A DNA stretch of 50,124 nucleotides from Shewanella saliphila (GTDB lineage Bacteria; Pseudomonadota; Gammaproteobacteria; Enterobacterales; Shewanellaceae). The position numbers and the translations under genes are program-made. This document shows, one piece after another, positions 19,049-27,287 of this stretch; positions within the stretch are counted from its first letter, which is position 1; the number at the start of each line of letters is the position of its first letter. The DNA lies in NCBI RefSeq assembly GCF_014648295.1, contig NZ_BMQV01000038.1, positions 1 to 50,124 of the forward strand. Reading direction: 5' to 3'. Under the pieces are notes generated by a model. The model was not told the origin of the DNA, made no database searches, and saw nothing but the letters and a program-made list of their open reading frames with translations.

Positions 19049-19904
19049 ATGAGTCTCCGCTTGATAACTGAGAGTCAGTTATCTGCTGTTGGGGTGCAGC
19101 GGCTTTAGATGCCTTTGGCGTTGCCGCTGATTGACTTGCTCCAGGAAAACGAGCAAGAAAAGTATGATAGTTACGTACTAATAATTTACGTAAATGAAAT
19201 GGTCCGTGCTTTAGCACATAAGCCATATAACGATTACTCGCCTGAGTATGGCTGTCTTGATAAATATCTAGATAAACCCAGTCGGTGTCAGCATCAACGC
19301 CCAATAACACCGAAGAAGCTTGCTTGGGGCTGTATTGTTTGGGGATGCTTAATGATTCAACTTGTACCACATGATCGACACTGGGGAACGATAAGGTATC
19401 TGCCAGTGTTTGAGGGTTGACGGCATAAGTGACCACGTCAGTGCCTTGGGTAATGGGTAATTGATTAAAATAACGCTCAGGCACAAATGCACTGTCAACG
19501 TCATCGAGTTTTGATACGCCATGACGTTTTAAGCAACGCGCTAAACCAGAACGGGAAACATTTGGATTAATAAACTTCTGGGTTATCGACAACAGTCTGT
19601 CTAACGGCATTTTGAGTTGGTATCGCAAACCGACCACCACATATTCTTGCATGGGTGACAAGGTGGTATTGAGTTTATGCGGGGTGTTAGGGGTATTATT
19701 GACTGAGTCACGCTTACGCCATTTGCGGATGGTGGCTTCACTAATATTAAGTATTTTAGCGAGTTGGCTGACGCTGTATTCGGACTGCTGAATAAACTGC
19801 CGCATTTCTGGGGTCGTCGTGGCATTACGGTGTTTAACCGTTTTGGGACGTGACCGACCTTCAGCAGACTTAGGTTCAGGATGTGAGTTTATCTTTTTTG
19901 CCAT
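19032..19904 (-). CDS. pfaR: PfaR, transcriptional regulator of the pfa operon
   Basis: This 290-residue DNA-binding protein is encoded immediately upstream of pfaA and overlaps it by 17 bases. The N-terminus is basic. A helix-turn-helix (SVSQLAKILNISEATIRKWR) lies at about residues 45-64, with a second HTH-like block around 100-150 (PLDRLLSITQKF, SRSGLARCLKRHG). Both recall the DNA-binding part of IS481-type transposases. The C-terminal half (DTDWVYLDIY) keeps a transposase-like flavour without an obvious DDE triad, so a domesticated transposase is plausible. In Photobacterium profundum and Shewanella, the homologue activates pfa expression. It may control its own operon, because it is the first gene. 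Confidence 0.92.
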   Translation of the reverse strand: MAKKINSHPEPKSAEGRSRPKTVKHRNATTTPEMRQFIQQSEYSVSQLAKILNISEATIRKWRKRDSVNNTPNTPHKLNTTLSPMQEYVVVGLRYQLKMPLDRLLSITQKFINPNVSRSGLARCLKRHGVSKLDDVDSAFVPERYFNQLPITQGTDVVTYAVNPQTLADTLSFPSVDHVVQVESLSIPKQYSPKQASSVLLGVDADTDWVYLDIYQDSHTQASNRYMAYVLKHGPFHLRKLLVRNYHTFLARFPGASQSAATPKASKAAAPQQQITDSQLSSGDSYEPIQ

Positions 19905-20276
19905 CTAGACAGGGATTCCAAATAATCTATTGGGATGTTCGCTCGCTAGACTCACTCAAGTTAGCTCAAATATCCATTTATGCGTATTAACAACAAGCAG
20001 ATTACCTGAGGTTTCACTTCGATACAATCACCCGACACTAAAAACCGAAAATCGAGTAAATAAATTGTTTGATTTCGCGATAATAGACCGCTCTCAAGCA
20101 GCCATTAGCATACCTACATGAATGAGTGCCTAAAGCTATGTTGATGGTGATTTTTATGTATGCCGAGGGTGTTTAGTCGGCATTGGTAATGTCTAAAAAA
20201 CATCAGAGATAAGAAGCAGGTAATGAGGCTATCATCACCTGCTTTTTTATTGCCTAAAGTCAGCGGGTAACGCTGC
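19905..20276. promoter_or_regulatory. Intergenic region upstream of pfaR, expected pfa promoter
   Basis: This 372-bp gap separates the pfaR start (- strand) from the end of the TonB-like gene. The pfa promoter should read leftward from here, but I see no -35/-10 pair I would defend. The right part carries two hairpins. TGCCGA/TCGGCA lies at 20161-20182, and a terminator-like stem with a + strand T-run lies at 20214-20247. No protein-coding gene is supported. Confidence 0.5.
20214..20248 (+). terminator. Terminator-like hairpin with + strand T-run
   Basis: AAGCAGGTAATGA pairs with TCATCACCTGCTT (one mismatch) and is followed by TTTTTTATT on the + strand. It lies just past the stop of the - strand TonB-like gene. 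In that direction the downstream tract is only CTTCTTATCT, a weaker terminator. It may act in both directions, or it may end an unannotated + strand transcript. Confidence 0.65.
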
Positions 20277-21281
20277 TTAACTCGGGAAGAAGTCGATAGA
20301 CCAGATGGTGGTCATTACCGCGACTTTTTCAGCCGGAAAAGCAATTGAACGTAGCACCAAGGTTAATTGACGTTCTAACTTAGCATTGTTGAGCTCGCTT
20401 GATTTAATCGTCACCTTGCTGATACTGCCATTGGGTTGAATGACAATTTCAAACATCACTTTACCTTTTAAGAAAGGGTCTTTTCTTAAGGCGCGGTTGT
20501 AGAGCGAATAAAGCCGAGATTTATTGGCTTCTAAGGTGCGTCTAAGGGCTGCCTCTGAACGTTGACCAGCATGACTTGCTTGGCTGGCCTTTTCAGCCGC
20601 GGCCCCCTGACTGGCTAACACTTCCTCTTTTGCGAGACGAATTTGCTGGGTTTCGTTGCCTGTTAACGAGCCTGAAGCAACAGTTTTACTGATAGTTGAT
20701 TTTGCCAAGCTATCAGTTTGTTTATTGGCCGCACCGGCTAGTAGGTCACGTTTTACTTTGACCTCTTGGCTCGTGGTTTGGTCAAGTTTACGCTGCGCCG
20801 TTGGGGTAACATCAAAGGCTTCGCGCATCGAAAATAGCTCATCTTTCATGGCGGCTAAGCCTGATGTGCTGGCTTTTTCTTTGGCTGCTTCACGAGTTGT
20901 GGGTTGCACAACTTGAGGTTTTACCACTGGCTCTACCGGCTTCTCGACGACCTTATCTTCTGGCGGAGCAGGTTCTGGCTCAGGCAGAGGCTCCGGCTCA
21001 GGTGGCTTCACTTCAGGTTTAACCGGTGGCGGTAGCTGCTTTTCTTGCAAGATGATTTTCGCCAGTTGTGGCGGCACTTGCTCTTTCACTTCACGCGGCA
21101 GTTCAACTTGTTCAAGCATCGGCACCACAACGGCAAACACCAAATAAACCAACAGCAATAGCCACAAAATCTGTTTAAACAGTTTGTCTTGTTTGCTGGG
21201 CTTAAATAAGTCGCCTAAATCATTAAAGCTATTACTTGTGTGCTGATTAAATTGAGCGGTTCCAAGGGTAGCTGTAGTCAT
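20277..21281 (-). CDS. TonB/AgmX-type energy-transducing linker protein
   Basis: This ~334-residue protein has a cytoplasmic N-terminus (~40 residues), one membrane helix (ILWLLLLVYLVFAVVVPML), and a long Pro/Glu/Lys spacer typical of TonB (PPPVKPEVKPPEPEPLPEPE). A helical middle follows, then a C-terminal domain (KGKVMFEIVIQPNGSISKV) matching the AgmX/PglI-TonB C-terminal family. It should transmit force from the ExbB/ExbD motor across the periplasm to an outer-membrane partner. The start at 21281 is chosen over upstream ATGs because GGGGAG lies seven bases before it and it falls at the preceding stop. It is the last gene of the motor cluster. Confidence 0.82.
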   Translation of the reverse strand: MTTATLGTAQFNQHTSNSFNDLGDLFKPSKQDKLFKQILWLLLLVYLVFAVVVPMLEQVELPREVKEQVPPQLAKIILQEKQLPPPVKPEVKPPEPEPLPEPEPAPPEDKVVEKPVEPVVKPQVVQPTTREAAKEKASTSGLAAMKDELFSMREAFDVTPTAQRKLDQTTSQEVKVKRDLLAGAANKQTDSLAKSTISKTVASGSLTGNETQQIRLAKEEVLASQGAAAEKASQASHAGQRSEAALRRTLEANKSRLYSLYNRALRKDPFLKGKVMFEIVIQPNGSISKVTIKSSELNNAKLERQLTLVLRSIAFPAEKVAVMTTIWSIDFFPS

Positions 21282-21282
21282 G

Positions 21283-21816
21283 TTAGCTCTCCCCATCGGC
21301 TTGTTTAGCCTGTTGTTCAACCGCTAACGAAATATCACGATAACCAGTTGCAGCACAGGCTGCCATTATTTGCTTTAACACCACATAAGGTGTTGCTGCA
21401 TCGCCAATAATGGTGACCGCGCGGCCGTTTTGTTGTTCGGTTTCACTCAGCTCGGTGCGCTTACTGGCTTGATAGGTCAGTTCGGTGGTTAAGGTGTTAA
21501 TAAACTCAGGGTTTTCTTGCTCAGTTAATCCTTGTCCACCTTCACTTTTTTGCCATATAGCCCGATCTTGTACTAACACTGTGTCGGCGATGACTGTGAT
21601 AACAAGATTTTCAACGGGCAAGGTTTCAGCGACAGATACTGGCAAGCTAAGCTTTTCAATATTTTGCAATACACGCACTTCAGACTGATTCACAATTAAG
21701 AAAAACACTAAAATCGTGAAAATGTCCATTAAGGCTACAAGGTTCAGCTTACTACCCGCTTTTAAGCGTTTGTGATGTTTAACTAATCTGCGGCTTCTGG
21801 CCGATTGTTTCATCAT
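21283..21816 (-). CDS. ExbD/TolR-type motor protein (second copy)
   Basis: This 177-residue protein has a basic N-terminus, one membrane helix and a periplasmic domain. The helix carries the conserved proton-path aspartate at D31 (NLVALMDIFTILVFFLIV). The C-terminal part (TELTYQASKRTELSE, VTIIGDAATPYVVLKQIMAA) has the ExbD/TolR pattern. It works with the ExbB-type protein encoded two genes upstream to convert proton motive force into motion of the TonB-like partner. Its ATG overlaps the preceding ExbD stop, so translation is coupled. Two different ExbD genes beside one ExbB gene is the AglR-AglQ-AglS arrangement, not that of a simple TonB system. Confidence 0.9.
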   Translation of the reverse strand: MMKQSARSRRLVKHHKRLKAGSKLNLVALMDIFTILVFFLIVNQSEVRVLQNIEKLSLPVSVAETLPVENLVITVIADTVLVQDRAIWQKSEGGQGLTEQENPEFINTLTTELTYQASKRTELSETEQQNGRAVTIIGDAATPYVVLKQIMAACAATGYRDISLAVEQQAKQADGES

Positions 21817-22373
21817 TGTTTGGTTCCTATTGCTTGTCCTATAGGAGCCTGTGGCTCTGAGTCACTGACAGCGGGAGCATCACCAAGTGAGACCATTGGA
21901 AACAACTCTGCATCAACCAAATTAGCGGCAACCACGGCTTTAAACGATCGCACTGTGTCCATGGCCGACACTATGGTTTGATAGTCAATGGCTGGGTCTA
22001 GCAGTAATACAATGTCGTTTTTCTCTATACCTTGCTGCTGAAATGTCAGCTTTAAATCTTGCAGATACACCGACAGCGCGGCAAAGTCATAACCTGTCTC
22101 TGTTATGTCAAATTGTTTAAGTGCCATACCCGCCGGATAGTTAAGGGTTAAGCGGCTAGGGGTGATCACTAATTCGAGTATTTTGGGTTCTTGTTCATCT
22201 TGCGCTTGTTCTTCTTCGGTTAACACCGGCAGTTGTAAGTTAAGAATGCGCACTTGTGAGAACACCAAACTCAGCAGTAACACTGGCACTAACACGATCA
22301 TCAAATTCATGAATGAGGTGATATCCAGTTCTGCATCTTGGGTATTGGGGCGACGGTGGCGTCTCATACTCAT
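21813..22373 (-). CDS. ExbD/TolR-type motor protein lacking the membrane Asp
   Basis: This 186-residue ExbD/TolR-like protein has a single membrane helix after RRPNTQDAELDITSF. By alignment with its neighbour and with the family pattern, the proton-carrying Asp position is Asn23 (SFMNLMIVLVPVLLLSL). D17 lies nearer the helix start and might substitute. The periplasmic part carries the usual LDPAIDYQTIVSAMDTVR block. It starts one base into the ExbB stop (TAATG), so the genes are coupled. It probably forms the heterodimeric ExbD part of a single motor together with the next gene's product. Confidence 0.87.
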   Translation of the reverse strand: MSMRRHRRPNTQDAELDITSFMNLMIVLVPVLLLSLVFSQVRILNLQLPVLTEEEQAQDEQEPKILELVITPSRLTLNYPAGMALKQFDITETGYDFAALSVYLQDLKLTFQQQGIEKNDIVLLLDPAIDYQTIVSAMDTVRSFKAVVAANLVDAELFPMVSLGDAPAVSDSEPQAPIGQAIGTKQ

Positions 22374-23026
22374 TAGCCTCGGTTGTTATCCGTTTGCTGA
22401 TTAAATGACAACGAATTAAGCAGTTTGATGCCTGCCATTTCAATTGAGTCAACAATGGTGGCCGTTTTAGTTTGTAGGCTAGAGTGAAATAAAATCAGTG
22501 GGATAGCGGTGATCAAACCAAATGCAGTGGTGTTCATCGCCACCGAAATACTCGATGACAATAAGTTGGCTTTTTCAGCAGGATCGGCGCTGGCAACGGC
22601 AGAGAACGCTGCAATTAAGCCCATAATGGTACCAAGTAGACCCAATAATGTGGCGATGTTCGCCAATGTGGCAATAAATGGCGTGCGTTTTTCAAGGCGC
22701 AGCATGTATTCCATCACGGTTTCTTCCATGGCATATTCAACATCTTCACGGCGGCTGGCACTTGATATACGCGCAATACCTGACTGCAATACGTCAAATA
22801 CTGGTGCTTTATGGTTTTGTGCATGTTGACTGATGGTATTAACGTCGCCTGTTTTGAGGGCATTTTTTATCAACGAAAATGCTTTTTGGTTAGTGCGATG
22901 CGCTGAGCTTAAATATAACCAGCGTTCAATGGTAATGGCTAAACCGACCACTAACACTAACGCGATAGGGTAGATAAATGGGCCGCCATTTTGTAAAAAC
23001 GCAATGATATGGTCGGTAAAACTCAT
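22373..23026 (-). CDS. ExbB/TolQ/MotA-type proton channel protein
   Basis: This 217-residue inner-membrane protein has three membrane helices. The first is near residues 17-35 (FIYPIALVLVVGLAITIERW). The second contains TLLGLLGTIMGLIAAF, and the third contains NTTAFGLITAIPLILF. These are the diagnostic TolQ/ExbB helices. With the two ExbD-type proteins it should form a proton-driven motor. The ATG is preceded by GAAGGAACATCAC. It is upstream of, and coupled to, both ExbD genes. The 119 bases before it separate it from the small secreted protein gene. Confidence 0.92.
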   Translation of the reverse strand: MSFTDHIIAFLQNGGPFIYPIALVLVVGLAITIERWLYLSSAHRTNQKAFSLIKNALKTGDVNTISQHAQNHKAPVFDVLQSGIARISSASRREDVEYAMEETVMEYMLRLEKRTPFIATLANIATLLGLLGTIMGLIAAFSAVASADPAEKANLLSSSISVAMNTTAFGLITAIPLILFHSSLQTKTATIVDSIEMAGIKLLNSLSFNQQTDNNRG

Positions 23027-23145
23027 GTGATGTTCCTTCTATTTTTGTTGTTTGTCCCCAGGTGTTTATGGCTGCATGGGGCAATTATCTTGTGACTCAG
23101 GTTGTTAATGTATTTTGGTGTTTAGCTGTATTTATTTTATTGAGA

Positions 23146-23466
23146 TTACTCTGTCTGTTGATTGCTATTGGCAAAGTCTCTCACCTGTTGCCTAAATGCT
23201 TTGGGGTTAATGGGTTTAAATTCAGGCAGGGTGAGCCGCATGTCTTTGTTATTAATGTCTATTGGATTGGTGATTCCTTGCCACGGCATGATGTACAGCA
23301 CTTTAGGTTGCTCTTGAGAGCCCGTGATTTGGCTTTCGATCACCACCGGCTTGTTGTTTACTGCCGTTGTGTTTGGTTTGTCGGCTTCATTGGCAAAACT
23401 TGCTTGAATAGCCGCCGCCCAACACAAACAAACAGCAATCAATTGCAGCGCTTTTATCGTGTTCAT
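23146..23466 (-). CDS. Small secreted protein of the motor cluster
   Basis: This 106-residue protein has a clear signal peptide (ALQLIAVCLCWAAAIQASFA, cut after ~26 residues). The rest is hydrophilic, with the motif VLYIMPWQGI, and then a helical C-terminal end rich in Gln and Asn. I do not recognise the family. It lies one base after the TPR lipoprotein gene and before the motor genes, all in one direction, so it is likely a periplasmic part of the same complex. The overlapping antisense frame (23062-23517 +) lacks any such features. Confidence 0.7.
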   Translation of the reverse strand: MNTIKALQLIAVCLCWAAAIQASFANEADKPNTTAVNNKPVVIESQITGSQEQPKVLYIMPWQGITNPIDINNKDMRLTLPEFKPINPKAFRQQVRDFANSNQQTE

Positions 23467-23467
23467 T

Positions 23468-24256
23468 TTAGCCTGCTCCGTTGGTGTTATCGGGTAGGGT
23501 TAACCCTGCACGTTTAATTTTAATTTCGACGCCAGCAAGCCAGCGTTTTGCCTGTTCATCGTCTGGTTGATTGGCTAAATAAGCCAAATAAAACTGTCTT
23601 GCTTGTAATAACTTACCGCGATAAAGCTCTAATAATATCGCTAAATTGATTTGAGCCTGAGGATACTGTGGCCACAATGCTAGTGCGGTTAAATAGCCCT
23701 GTTCAGCTTGGGCATATTGGCCTTGTTGTCTGGCAAGATTGGCCTTAATTTGATGCGCGTATGGGTTACTGCTGTTGGCCTTAATGGCTTGTTCTAACAG
23801 GGTATCGGCTTGCTCAAAAGCTTGTTGGTTAATCGCTATGATGGCTTTATTCACATAAGCCCCCGATAACTGTGGCTGCGCTGCGATAACGTTATCAAAC
23901 AGGCCATTAGCGTTTTGCCATTGCTGGTTTTTCATCGCGTTAATCGCTTGTTGATATTGTGCTAACACTGCCTCGGGGACTTCGGCTAAGCGAAGCGATG
24001 CTTGTTCAAGATACTCGTTACGCTGATCTTGTTTGTCGGCGATCGCTGTTAAAGTTGTATTGGCGTCTTTGTTAGTGATATTAACCATGTCGACTATGTG
24101 TTGTTCGGCTGCATCCGATGATGCTGCGCGGCTTGGCGTATTGGCATCATTACTCTTTGGCGCTGTGCTGCAACTGGCTAAAAACGTCACACAGAACAGG
24201 GCGATAAACGCGCTTTGCCTCATGGTTGAGGTTGATAATGATTTAATGAATCGCAT
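23468..24256 (-). CDS. TPR lipoprotein
   Basis: This 262-residue protein has a lipoprotein signal (FIALFCVTFLASCS, lipobox Cys near residue 29), so it is probably anchored to the outer membrane. Tetratricopeptide repeats fill residues ~95-240, with consensus pieces such as AYVNKAIIAINQQAFEQA and AQINLAILLELYRGKLLQA. TPR lipoproteins of this size scaffold envelope complexes. GltE/AglT in the Myxococcus gliding machinery is one example of the type. The start at 24256 has GAGG six bases upstream and overlaps the end of the larger TPR gene by 14 bases. Confidence 0.85.
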   Translation of the reverse strand: MRFIKSLSTSTMRQSAFIALFCVTFLASCSTAPKSNDANTPSRAASSDAAEQHIVDMVNITNKDANTTLTAIADKQDQRNEYLEQASLRLAEVPEAVLAQYQQAINAMKNQQWQNANGLFDNVIAAQPQLSGAYVNKAIIAINQQAFEQADTLLEQAIKANSSNPYAHQIKANLARQQGQYAQAEQGYLTALALWPQYPQAQINLAILLELYRGKLLQARQFYLAYLANQPDDEQAKRWLAGVEIKIKRAGLTLPDNTNGAG

Positions 24257-27200
24257 CGATAACCTCGTGTGTTAATTCTGATTTTTGGTACAAGGCTGGA
24301 GACATCTCTGCCAGGCGAATAAAGCTTTTATCAACCCATTGATCAACAATATCTTCCCATGCCCGTTGAGTGTTACTGATGTGGATGTCGATGGCTTTTT
24401 CTTCAAACGGGTAGGCGAGTTCTTCGAGTAAGATTTCGTACTCTTCAAGGGCTAGTTCGTCTAAATCATTAGGGCGCTGAGAATTCATCATGTCGCTTGC
24501 CAATTGACGGTACATTTCTGCCAGATTATAAGTGGCATGCGGCACGTATTTAGCTAATTGAAAACCGAGTACTTGTTGATAATAAGCAATGGCTTTTTTC
24601 ATGGCGTCTTGTTTACGCTTTAAGCTTTTTTGCAGTGGCGCATTGAGCTTAATGGCCGCAAAGCTCCGCTGCTCTGCTTCGCCTAACGCAAAGGCGGCCA
24701 TTGAGGCGAGTTCGATCTGGCGGGCTTGAATGGCGTTGGCATCACTTTGCAGTTGCTGGCGATCAAAGCTGAGTATTTGTCTAAACCAGTAATATTGTTT
24801 ATTAGCCTCACCGCTTTGGCGATAAAACTCACTCATTTTAAAGCGCACTTCCTGGGCCACATCAAATGGCTGCGGGTAGGTTTTGGCATAGCTTCTGAAG
24901 GTGGTGAGAGCGTTGTTGCGATCGCCTGCTTTTAAATAATATTCGGCCGCGGTGTATTGTGCTTCACGCTTTAATGAGCCAGGTTGCTCATTGGCAACAA
25001 TAATTAATAATTGTTCTGCAGCTAAGTCCCACTGGGCTAACGCTTCGTATGACTGGGCTAACTTTGCGGGAATGGCCGCGCTAAACTCATGGTTTGGATA
25101 TTGTTTTTGAAATGGTTTTAACACATCAATCGCTTGCTGCCAGTGCTGTTGTGCTAGCAATAGGTTAGCGGCATCAAGTTCTGCGTTTACTGCATATTGT
25201 GATTCTGGCACCACTTGAGAGACGCGCAATAACTGATTAACAGCCAATAGTGGCTCAGTTTGTTTAAGGGCTTGGGCTTGAAAATAAATACTCGAGGCCA
25301 GTAAGTTGCGCATTTCGCTCCAGGCGGTCGCGCTGTTATCTGTGTATTGCAGCGCAAGCACGTAAGCGTCTTCTGCCTGTGCATATTGCTCTTGTTGATA
25401 CAGGCTATTGGCATACAGTTGGCTAACAAACTGCACTTGTTTACGGGCAGTGTCTGATAATGGCGTTGCTGTTTGTGCTGCGCTAGAGCTTGCTGTCAGT
25501 GGTGCTATGCCATGAGCTTGCAAGACAAAATCGGTAAAGTATTTCAAGCTAACGTAGTCTTGGCTGTCAAACGAATATTGCGCCGCATTGCCGGCCAATT
25601 GTAAGGCGCGTGCATCTTGCGGATATTGCTTAATAAATTGTTTATCTAATTGATTACGTTTGCTAATTAATGGTGTGACAATCTCTGCTGAATTTGTGCT
25701 TTGCTGTGTTATTAGCTCTCGTATGGTCACGGTTGTTGCGTAGGCTGATTGCTGCTGGGTTTGGCTTAACGCCGTTGATGCCTCTGCGTCTGTTGGTTCA
25801 TATGCAATGGTGTAATAGCTGTCTAGCGCAGCTTGATACTGCTTGGCTTCAAAGTTCGCGTCAGCAAAAAGATACTGGTCGTGAATAATGTCTTTGCTGA
25901 GTAATGGCTTGGCTTGAGGTAATTGGGCCAGCTGCAAGTAAGTGTTTAATGCGCCAGCAGCTTGGGCAAAGCCATTAATGCGCTCATTGCCTTGCAAGGT
26001 TTGAGCGTTGGCATATAAACGGCGGCTGTGCTCGTCACTAAAGCTCAGTAAATGCGGTAATAATTCACCTTGGTGCGCCGCTGAAGCCTTTAGCCAAAAC
26101 GTGCTGTTTAAGCCGTATTGGTTTACATAATCATTTTTAAGCTTATGCATGGCGGCAAATTTGCCCTGACGCTGGAACAGGTCGAGTAATTCCAGCGAAA
26201 AGCGCGCCGCCCAAATATGATTAGGGGCAAAGTCGATATAGGCCTGGTAAGTTAGCTCCGCATCATGGTCGAGTTTTTTGTCGAGTAAAAAAGTGGCTAA
26301 GTTGGCAAATAACACATGTTGATATAAGCCAATATAGGGTAGCGATTGATTGTCATTCACCAATGCCACCAATGACTGTGATTGCAGTTGCTGGCTTAAT
26401 GAAATACTCAGCACTCGTTGAGTATCAATGGCCAGGTTTTGCGCGCGGCTGCCAAGCTTTTCAAAGGCAAAATCATCCGCGGTTAACTTGGCCACTTGTG
26501 GGTTATTTTGTTGGCTAGCAACCAGTGCTTCAAACACTTGTAAAAATGCGTTATCGGCATTGGCAAGTCGGTTAAGCTTAAATTCAGACCAACCAAGCAT
26601 ATACAAACTATTGAGCTGATATTTTTGATTGTTGCGGGTAGTTAATACCTGTTTATAAGCTTGAATCGCCGCAATGTAATTTTGCAAATTGTAGTAAATC
26701 TCACCGCGCCTAAAGTTCAGTTCAGCCAGATAATCGGTTTGAGGATATTGGCTTAATAGTAATTCAACCTGCGCTAGGCTAGCGTCTAGATTGCCTTGTA
26801 AGTCGAGGGCTTTAGCTAATTGGTAGCGTAAATGTTCATTTTCAGCCCGCTGCGGATAGCGTTGGAGTAGTTGCTGGTATTGCTCAATTAATTGCTGCAA
26901 TGCGGCATCATTTTTACTGAGCTGGGCCAATACCTGACTGTCGGCTTGTGCTGGATCGGTTAACTCATCACCTAAGTCTGCATAAGATTGGGCTTCAAAG
27001 GATTCGGTATTAATTTGCGCCAGGCGATATTCCACATGAGTGCGCACTTCAGGATCGGGCTCTAAGGTCAATAATTGTTGATAAATCCCGGCTAAAGCGG
27101 CACTTCGTTGCTGTTGACTCATTTCAACGGCGGCGACTTTTTTGCTAGTGCTTTTATTGGCTAAATCGCTCAAGCTGGCCCGTTTGGCTTGCTGGTTATA

Positions 27201-27287
27201 ATCAGTTTGCCCACTACTAAAACAACCCGATAACAGTATGCCACTGACGATAATTAATGCGCTTGATACATTAGATGAGGCAGACAT
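24243..27287 (-). CDS. Large TPR lipoprotein
   Basis: This 1014-residue lipoprotein has the signal VSSALIIVSGILLSGCFSSG (lipidated Cys near 22). Many TPR/YbgF-like helical repeats follow, for example LRYQLAKALDLQGNLDASLA, ELNFRRGEIYYNLQNYIAA and REAQYTAAEYYLKAGDRNNA. It is Gln/Ala/Leu-rich throughout. It is coupled to the upstream 712-residue protein by a TAATG overlap and to the smaller TPR lipoprotein by a 14-base overlap. It is probably a periplasmic scaffold facing the outer membrane. The large size and TPR content match the GltD-like component of Glt complexes, which is inference by composition only. Confidence 0.85.
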   Translation of the reverse strand: MSASSNVSSALIIVSGILLSGCFSSGQTDYNQQAKRASLSDLANKSTSKKVAAVEMSQQQRSAALAGIYQQLLTLEPDPEVRTHVEYRLAQINTESFEAQSYADLGDELTDPAQADSQVLAQLSKNDAALQQLIEQYQQLLQRYPQRAENEHLRYQLAKALDLQGNLDASLAQVELLLSQYPQTDYLAELNFRRGEIYYNLQNYIAAIQAYKQVLTTRNNQKYQLNSLYMLGWSEFKLNRLANADNAFLQVFEALVASQQNNPQVAKLTADDFAFEKLGSRAQNLAIDTQRVLSISLSQQLQSQSLVALVNDNQSLPYIGLYQHVLFANLATFLLDKKLDHDAELTYQAYIDFAPNHIWAARFSLELLDLFQRQGKFAAMHKLKNDYVNQYGLNSTFWLKASAAHQGELLPHLLSFSDEHSRRLYANAQTLQGNERINGFAQAAGALNTYLQLAQLPQAKPLLSKDIIHDQYLFADANFEAKQYQAALDSYYTIAYEPTDAEASTALSQTQQQSAYATTVTIRELITQQSTNSAEIVTPLISKRNQLDKQFIKQYPQDARALQLAGNAAQYSFDSQDYVSLKYFTDFVLQAHGIAPLTASSSAAQTATPLSDTARKQVQFVSQLYANSLYQQEQYAQAEDAYVLALQYTDNSATAWSEMRNLLASSIYFQAQALKQTEPLLAVNQLLRVSQVVPESQYAVNAELDAANLLLAQQHWQQAIDVLKPFQKQYPNHEFSAAIPAKLAQSYEALAQWDLAAEQLLIIVANEQPGSLKREAQYTAAEYYLKAGDRNNALTTFRSYAKTYPQPFDVAQEVRFKMSEFYRQSGEANKQYYWFRQILSFDRQQLQSDANAIQARQIELASMAAFALGEAEQRSFAAIKLNAPLQKSLKRKQDAMKKAIAYYQQVLGFQLAKYVPHATYNLAEMYRQLASDMMNSQRPNDLDELALEEYEILLEELAYPFEEKAIDIHISNTQRAWEDIVDQWVDKSFIRLAEMSPALYQKSELTHEVIDAIH

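Noticed and set aside
22373..23026. Ordinary TonB siderophore-uptake system
   Set aside because: No TonB-dependent receptor is nearby. There are two ExbD genes and the linker ends in an AgmX-type domain. It is still possible that this motor serves a distant receptor.
23062..23517. A 151-codon + strand frame overlapping the small secreted protein gene
   Set aside because: It is antisense to a gene with a clean signal peptide and operon position, and its hydrophobic start is the mirror of that region. No ribosome site fits.
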